Assembly: GCF_011761185.1 (NCBI RefSeq)
Contig: NZ_JAAOYM010000001.1
Span: 3,596,001-3,660,000 of the forward strand
Length of the DNA stretch: 64,000 nt
From: Saccharomonospora amisosensis
Lineage (GTDB): Bacteria > Actinomycetota > Actinomycetes > Mycobacteriales > Pseudonocardiaceae
Reading direction: 5' to 3'
Shown here: positions 59,843 to 64,000 of the stretch, one piece after another
Layout: the number at the start of each line of letters is the position of its first letter
How positions within the stretch are numbered: position 1 is the stretch's first letter
Notes under the pieces: model-generated
What the model was told of the DNA's origin: nothing
Databases searched by the model: none
Seen by the model: only the letters and a program-made list of their open reading frames with translations
Made by a program: the position numbers and the translations under genes

Positions 59843-61054
59843 TCACGGCGTCACCAACCTCCGCACCACGGCGTCGGCGAGCAGCCTGCCCGCGTCGGTG
59901 AGTACGGCCCTGCCCCGCCGCAACGCGGGCGACTCCAGCAGCCCATCGGCAGCGGCGGCGCGGGCCTGCCGGACTCCGGCCTCGTCGAGCGCGTCGAACG
60001 GCAACCCGTCGGCCAGCCGGAGTTCGAGCATGACCCGCTCAAGGTAGCGATCGGCAGCCGTGAGTTCCTCGCTACCCGCTACCGGCGGCTGTGCCCGCTC
60101 CAACAGTGCCGCGTACCGGGCCGGGTGCTTGACGTTCCACCAGCGCACCCCTCCGACGTGGCTGTGCGCGCCAGGGCCCGCGCCCCACCAGTCGCCGCCC
60201 AGCCAGTACCCGAGGTTGTGCCTGCACCGTGCCCGCGGGGAGGCCGCCCAGTTCGACACCTCGTACCAGCGCAGTCCCGCCTGCCGCAGGGTTTGGTCGA
60301 TGAGTTCGTAGTCGGCGGCGAGCACGTCGTCGTCCGGTGCGGGCAGCTCGCCCTTGCGGACCCGTCTGGCCAGCGCCGTGCCCTCCTCGACGATCAGCGC
60401 GTAGGCGGAGACGTGGTCAACCCCGGCGCTGAGCACGGCATCGAGGGAGGCGCGCAGATCCTGGGTGCGCTCCCCCGGTGTGCCGTAGATCAGGTCGAGG
60501 TTGACGTGCTCGAAACCGGCAGCGCGTGCCTCTCGCGCGGCCGCGACGGGGCGGCCGGGAGTGTGCACCCGGTCGAGTGCGCGCAGCACGTGCGGCGCGG
60601 CCGACTGCATACCGAGCGACACCCGTGTGTAGCCCGCCTCACGGATGCCAGCGAAGAACTCCGAGGAGGTCGACTCCGGGTTCGACTCCGTGGTCACCTC
60701 CGCACCCTCGGCCAGCCCGAAGGAGTCGCGCACCGCGTCGAGAACGCGGCCCAACCCCTCGGCACCGAGCAGCGAGGGTGTGCCACCACCGACGAACACC
60801 GTGTCGGCGCGGGGCGGCGAGCCCAGCATCCGAGCGGCAAGCTCCAACTCGCGCCGCAGCCCCGCCAGCCACGAGCCGGGTGAGGCGGCCGAACCCAGCT
60901 CGCCTGCGGTGTAGGTGTTGAAGTCGCAGTAACCGCAGCGGGTCGCGCAGAACGGCACGTGCACGTACACGCCGAACGGCCGCTGCCCCAGGCCACGCAG
61001 CGCGGACTCGGGCAACGTGAACACCGGCGCGGAGCTTGCGGGGACCTCGACCAC
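59843..61054 (-). CDS. hemW: HemW-like radical SAM protein (coproporphyrinogen III oxidase-like)
   Basis: A 403-residue radical SAM protein. The cluster motif is CATRCGYCDFNTYT (CxxxCxxC, residues 33-40), followed by VFVGGGTPSLLG, TTESNPESTSSEFFAGIREAGYTRVSLGMQSA, NLDLIYGTPGERTQDLRASLD and the HemW C-terminal domain (YEVSNWAASPRARCRHNLGYWLGGDWWGAGPGAHSHVGGVRWWN). HemW inserts or chaperones haem and is not an oxygen-independent coproporphyrinogen oxidase. GTG start at 61052-61054. Confidence 0.92.
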   Translation of the reverse strand: MVEVPASSAPVFTLPESALRGLGQRPFGVYVHVPFCATRCGYCDFNTYTAGELGSAASPGSWLAGLRRELELAARMLGSPPRADTVFVGGGTPSLLGAEGLGRVLDAVRDSFGLAEGAEVTTESNPESTSSEFFAGIREAGYTRVSLGMQSAAPHVLRALDRVHTPGRPVAAAREARAAGFEHVNLDLIYGTPGERTQDLRASLDAVLSAGVDHVSAYALIVEEGTALARRVRKGELPAPDDDVLAADYELIDQTLRQAGLRWYEVSNWAASPRARCRHNLGYWLGGDWWGAGPGAHSHVGGVRWWNVKHPARYAALLERAQPPVAGSEELTAADRYLERVMLELRLADGLPFDALDEAGVRQARAAAADGLLESPALRRGRAVLTDAGRLLADAVVRRLVTP

Positions 61055-61093
61055 GCCTTCCAGTGTGGCACTGCCCCAACCGCGGTCGTCCGC

Positions 61094-62322
61094 CTATCGC
61101 CAGCCGACCGTGATGGGCCTGTGGGGCCGGTCGAGGAAGAACCGGCAGAGGGCCGGATCGGTCGAGCCCGCTGCGGAGGCGGGGATCTCGAACCAGACCT
61201 CCCGGTTTCGGTGTCGCTCGCTCCAGACGCGAACTTCCCCGGCGACGCGGGTAGCGAGGTCGGCTCCACTGTCGCCGTGGCCGATGACGCCGACCTCCAT
61301 GATCCGGCCGCCACTCGAAGTGTGTCCGACGGCACGCCACGTCAGGTAGGCAAGCTCCCGATCGCCGGGCACGGCCGTCGTCGCCTTCTCGAACATCGGC
61401 TCGATCAGCCCGGCATCGATCGCGGATCGCTCCACCGAGATCGCGCACAGGCCGGTTTCGAAGACACACGAAAGCCACAGATTGAGCCATTCCACCGACT
61501 GCATGGGCCCGAAGGTGACGCCGGTCCATGCCTCGAACCGGGGTCGGGCGAGCACCCCAAGCAGGCAGGCAGGGTCGATGCGGTGCTCGCCGTAAAGCCG
61601 CAGCTTCACCGCCGCGTCGGCGGTCAGCGGTATCCACCACCGCGGGTCGTCGGCGATTCCCTCCCGCAGCGGCACGAATCCGCACATCTGACTGTCCACG
61701 CCGCGCCAGCCGCCTTCGTCGTCCCGCTCGAACGCGATCGAGCGGGAGACGCTACCTCGGATTCGCAGCGGCACCACCAGCCTGCCCCGGGGCGCGAGTT
61801 GCTCGAGCCAGGCGTCCGGGATGCCGTAGCCCCCACGGTGGCCAGGATGCGGTCGAACGGTGCGCCGGGCCGGTGGCCGAGCGCGCCGTCGCCGAGCACC
61901 ACCTCCACGTTGCCCACCCCGGCGGCGGCCAGTCGCCGCCGGGCGTGGTCGACCAGGTCGGTGTCGACGTCGATCGATGTCACATGCCCGGCAGGCCCTA
62001 CCAGGTGTGCGAGCAACGCGGCGTTGTAGCCGGCACCGGCACCGATCTCGAGCACGCGCTGACCGGGCTTGATGTCCAGCTGCCCGAGTTGAAGTGCCAC
62101 GATCGAAGGCTGCGACAGGCAGCTCAGCACCTGCCCGTCGGCGGCTCGTTTCGTCACGACTATCGCGTTGTCGTACGCCTCCCGCAGGGTGGCGTCCGGC
62201 ACGAAGTGGTGGCGCTCCACCAAACGCAGCGCGCGTTCGACGTCACGGCCCACCACGTAGCCCTCGGCTTCGATCTGCTTGACCATCGCGTCCCGCAGGG
62301 ACTCGGGGGAAGTCGCGTTCAT
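61094..62322 (-). pseudogene. FxLD-type peptide methyltransferase (protein-L-isoaspartate methyltransferase family), frameshifted
   Basis: The first part (from 62322) reads MNATSPESLRDAMVKQIEAEG...LEIGAGAGYNAALLAHLVG...FDRILATVGA, a PCMT-like SAM domain. About 163 codons in, the frame shifts near 61827-61835 at a run of five C. Shifting by one base gives AYGIPDAWLEQLAPRGRLVVPLRIRG and an intact C-terminal domain ending at 61094. The roughly 409-codon total resembles methyltransferases of FxLD lanthipeptide systems, but no precursor peptide is adjacent. One missing base explains everything: real mutation or sequencing error. Confidence 0.78.
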
Positions 62323-62418
62323 CGGAACCTCTCGCTCAACGGCGATGCCGATTCTGGCTCAGCACCGGCGACAACTGGCGAAGCGTCGACTCGCAGGGCA
62401 GCGCCGCCCCCAGAGAAG

Positions 62419-63351
62419 TCAGGAATCCATTCCCGCCCGGTCGAGCAGGTCGGCCAGGGTCTCCAGCTCGCCCAGTCCGGTGAGCGCGCCCGCCAGCAGC
62501 GGCACCTCGATCACGCCAGCACCGTCGAAGCGCTCCCGCACCCGAGCCAGCACCTCCTGCTGCTGCCCCCTTCGGCGAGCGAGCACCCCGGTCTCCTCGG
62601 CGGGAAGCACCCGGTTGACGATCACGGCCGCGAGCCGCATCCCGCCCTCGACCAGGGTGTCGGCCGCGCGCAGGGTCTCGGCGAGCGGCAGGTACTCGGG
62701 CACGAGCACGAGGTGCACCCGCGCGTCGGCGGCCAGCCGCTCGCGCATCCACTCCATCCGCGCTCTGCGGGCATGCAGCCGTTCCAGCAGCGGGTCGGGC
62801 TCGTCCCTGGTCTCGGCCAGCATCCCTGCCACCAGCCGGTCGATGCGACCGGCCTTCTCCCGTTGCCGGGCCAACCCCTCGATCCACGGGGTGAGCAGTT
62901 CGGGCAAGCTGAGCAGCCGCAGCATGTGTCCGGTGGGTGCGCTGTCCACCACCACTCGGTCCCAGCGATCGCCGAGGCCCTCGACGAGTTCGGTGAGCCG
63001 GTCCAGCAGCGCGGACTCCAGCGTCCCGGGAGCCTCGGCAGCCCGCGCGAGGTGCCGCTCCACGGCGGGCAGCACCTCCAGCGGCACGGCGTGCCTGGCG
63101 TCCTCCGCGATCTCGGCGACACGCCGCTGCGCCTGCCGCTCCCCGCTGATCTCGGCCGCCCACAGGCCCGCCGCGACCTCGGTCGGTTCGTCGGATACCG
63201 GTGTCGCCAGCGCGTCACCGAGCGAGTGAGCGGGGTCGGTGGACACCACGAGCGTCCGGTGTCCCTTGCGTGCCTGCGACAGCGCGTACGCCGCCGCCAT
63301 GGTGGTCTTGCCGACGCCGCCCTTGCCGCCGAAGAAGCGGATCAACAACAC
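62419..63351 (-). CDS. ArsA/GET3-like ATPase
   Basis: A 310-residue deviant-Walker ATPase: LIRFFGGKGGVGKTTMAAAYALSQA (residues 3-27), VVSTDPAHSLGDAL, VVVDSAPTGHMLRLLSLPELL and VIVNRVLPAEE. Only one ATPase unit is present. The GTG at 63349-63351 has GGAG 8 nt upstream and overlaps the cory-CC-star stop region. Such ArsA-like genes commonly accompany cory-CC-star and CstA genes in actinobacteria; a role in membrane protein targeting or peptide uptake is inferred rather than arsenite export. Confidence 0.87.
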   Translation of the reverse strand: MLLIRFFGGKGGVGKTTMAAAYALSQARKGHRTLVVSTDPAHSLGDALATPVSDEPTEVAAGLWAAEISGERQAQRRVAEIAEDARHAVPLEVLPAVERHLARAAEAPGTLESALLDRLTELVEGLGDRWDRVVVDSAPTGHMLRLLSLPELLTPWIEGLARQREKAGRIDRLVAGMLAETRDEPDPLLERLHARRARMEWMRERLAADARVHLVLVPEYLPLAETLRAADTLVEGGMRLAAVIVNRVLPAEETGVLARRRGQQQEVLARVRERFDGAGVIEVPLLAGALTGLGELETLADLLDRAGMDS

Positions 63352-63614
63352 ACCCCGGGATCTCCGAAACTCTCCCTGCCCATGCGCCGATGCCACTCGT
63401 GCACATCGACGACCAGGTAAGGGATGAGATCCAGTGTCTCGTATGCGACGGGATTGTCCACGCCGAGTGACTCCAGCATCACCAGGGCGCGCAGTGTGTC
63501 CTGCTGCTTGCGGGCCTCCCGCCGCAGCCCCTGCCGCCAGCGGGCGACGAAAACCTGGTCGTGGCTGGTCTCCACCCGTCGCCAGGTGGAGACCAGCCAG
63601 GACCTGACACTCAC
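63342..63614 (-). CDS. cory-CC-star protein
   Basis: A 90-residue protein ending in Cys-Cys-stop (FGDPGVCC), with ETSHDQVFVARWRQGLRREARKQQDTLRALVMLESLGVDNPVAYETLDLIPYL and VHEWHRRMGRES, which I recognise as the small cory-CC-star family. Function unknown; the terminal cysteines may bind metal or a partner. GTG start overlaps the cstA stop (GTGA), and the 3' end overlaps the ArsA-like gene, so the three are coupled. Confidence 0.83.
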   Translation of the reverse strand: MSVRSWLVSTWRRVETSHDQVFVARWRQGLRREARKQQDTLRALVMLESLGVDNPVAYETLDLIPYLVVDVHEWHRRMGRESFGDPGVCC

Positions 63615-64000
63615 CTTTCCGGTTCCGGCTCCGGCTCCGGCTGCGGGGCCGGCGCCTCGGTGCTGGAGGTCCAGCTCTTCCACAGCGCGATCGCGGCCTC
63701 GACGATCAGCCAGATCGCCAGCAGGAAGATGATCGCGTCCAGCGGCGCGAGCACCCACTGCTTCTCCTCGATGAAGTTTGCGAGGTTCTCCACGAGCGCC
63801 CAACTGGTCATCGCCAGCAGGAACACCAGGGGAATGAGCACGGCAAGCGGGTTACGCCGGTTCCTGGTCACCCAGACCGCGATGACGGCGAGCGCCAGAC
63901 CAGCCGTGAGCTGGTTGGTGGTGCCGAACAGTTGCCACAGCACTCCGAAGGTGTATCCCGCGTCGCCCCCGCCCGGCAGCAACGCCATCACCAGCGGCAC
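63611..64000 (-). CDS. cstA: CstA family carbon starvation/pyruvate-peptide transporter, C-terminal part
   Basis: The C-terminal 129 residues of a gene that continues past the right edge. LWQLFGTTNQLTAGLALAVIAVWVTRNRRNPLAVLIPLVFLLAMTSWALVENL is the conserved CstA C-terminal segment, followed by two more hydrophobic helices and a Pro-Glu repeat tail (PQPEPEPEPER). CstA proteins import pyruvate or peptides during starvation. It is the upstream gene of the cory-CC-star/ArsA set. Confidence 0.87.
   Translation of the reverse strand: MPLVMALLPGGGDAGYTFGVLWQLFGTTNQLTAGLALAVIAVWVTRNRRNPLAVLIPLVFLLAMTSWALVENLANFIEEKQWVLAPLDAIIFLLAIWLIVEAAIALWKSWTSSTEAPAPQPEPEPEPER

Noticed and set aside
61094-61777. 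Independent 227-codon gene at the 3' end of the methyltransferase
   Set aside because: Its start lies in the middle of a conserved methyltransferase fold and it joins the upstream half by a single base shift.

Overview
The window comes from a high-GC actinobacterium. The WhiB regulator, an F420-dependent oxidoreductase, a cory-CC-star/CstA pair, frequent GTG and TTG starts and many 4-bp GTGA/ATGA gene overlaps all point to the Pseudonocardiaceae or a close relative (inference; no rRNA is present).

Region 1 (1-18472) looks like a heterocycle (pyrimidine/purine) catabolic locus. The minus-strand operon reads permease, FAD subunit, [IS110], 2Fe-2S subunit, molybdopterin subunit, CoxG-like protein, hyuA, hyuB, carbamate kinase, barbiturase-type ring-opening amidohydrolase (cut by the window start). 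A PucR regulator follows it. Diverging from pucR is DUF2877-fdrA-DUF1116, homologous to the three subunits of oxamate (oxalurate) carbamoyltransferase. My reading: a molybdenum hydroxylase makes barbiturate, the amidohydrolase opens it to ureidomalonate, and the three-subunit transcarbamylase phosphorolyses it to carbamoyl phosphate, which carbamate kinase turns into ATP. This variant would replace urea-forming ureidomalonase and is untested.

Two identical IS110-group elements (9061-10567 and 18483-19989) lie in direct orientation around part of this locus. Their 5' non-coding ends carry a recognisable bridge RNA layout, with a target loop and a donor loop each built on a short hairpin and matching the observed target and element ends. 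Copy 1 landed at the start codon of the 2Fe-2S subunit and supplies a new ribosome binding site and ATG.

Region 2 (20276-30464) holds a flavin monooxygenase and a second molybdenum hydroxylase of the CO-dehydrogenase form II type (coxG-, coxM-, coxL-, coxS-like), with AraC and VOC genes and maturation genes (XdhC, VWA/CoxE, MoxR/CoxD). A MobA-like nucleotidyltransferase at 36567-37190 may also serve it. Region 3 (30658-36585) is a two-component system with an extra degenerate sensor, then a lipoprotein, a WXG-like protein and a small charged protein. Region 4 (37187-44726) is a complete protocatechuate/beta-ketoadipate operon (pcaIJFHGBDC plus an IclR regulator) with an unusual duplicated pcaH-pcaG junction.

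Region 5 (44924-64000) is mostly housekeeping: 2-hydroxyacid dehydrogenase, glycerate kinase, Zn-alcohol dehydrogenase, HesB-like protein, UdgX, STAS antagonist, DUF202 pair, sigma factor, ANTAR protein, F420 oxidoreductase, WhiB, Na/Ca exchanger, Baeyer-Villiger-type monooxygenase with a TetR regulator, saccharopine dehydrogenase-like protein, HemW, a frameshifted FxLD-type methyltransferase, ArsA-like ATPase, cory-CC-star protein and the C-terminus of CstA. A perfect 20-nt hairpin is repeated upstream of the STAS and ANTAR genes.
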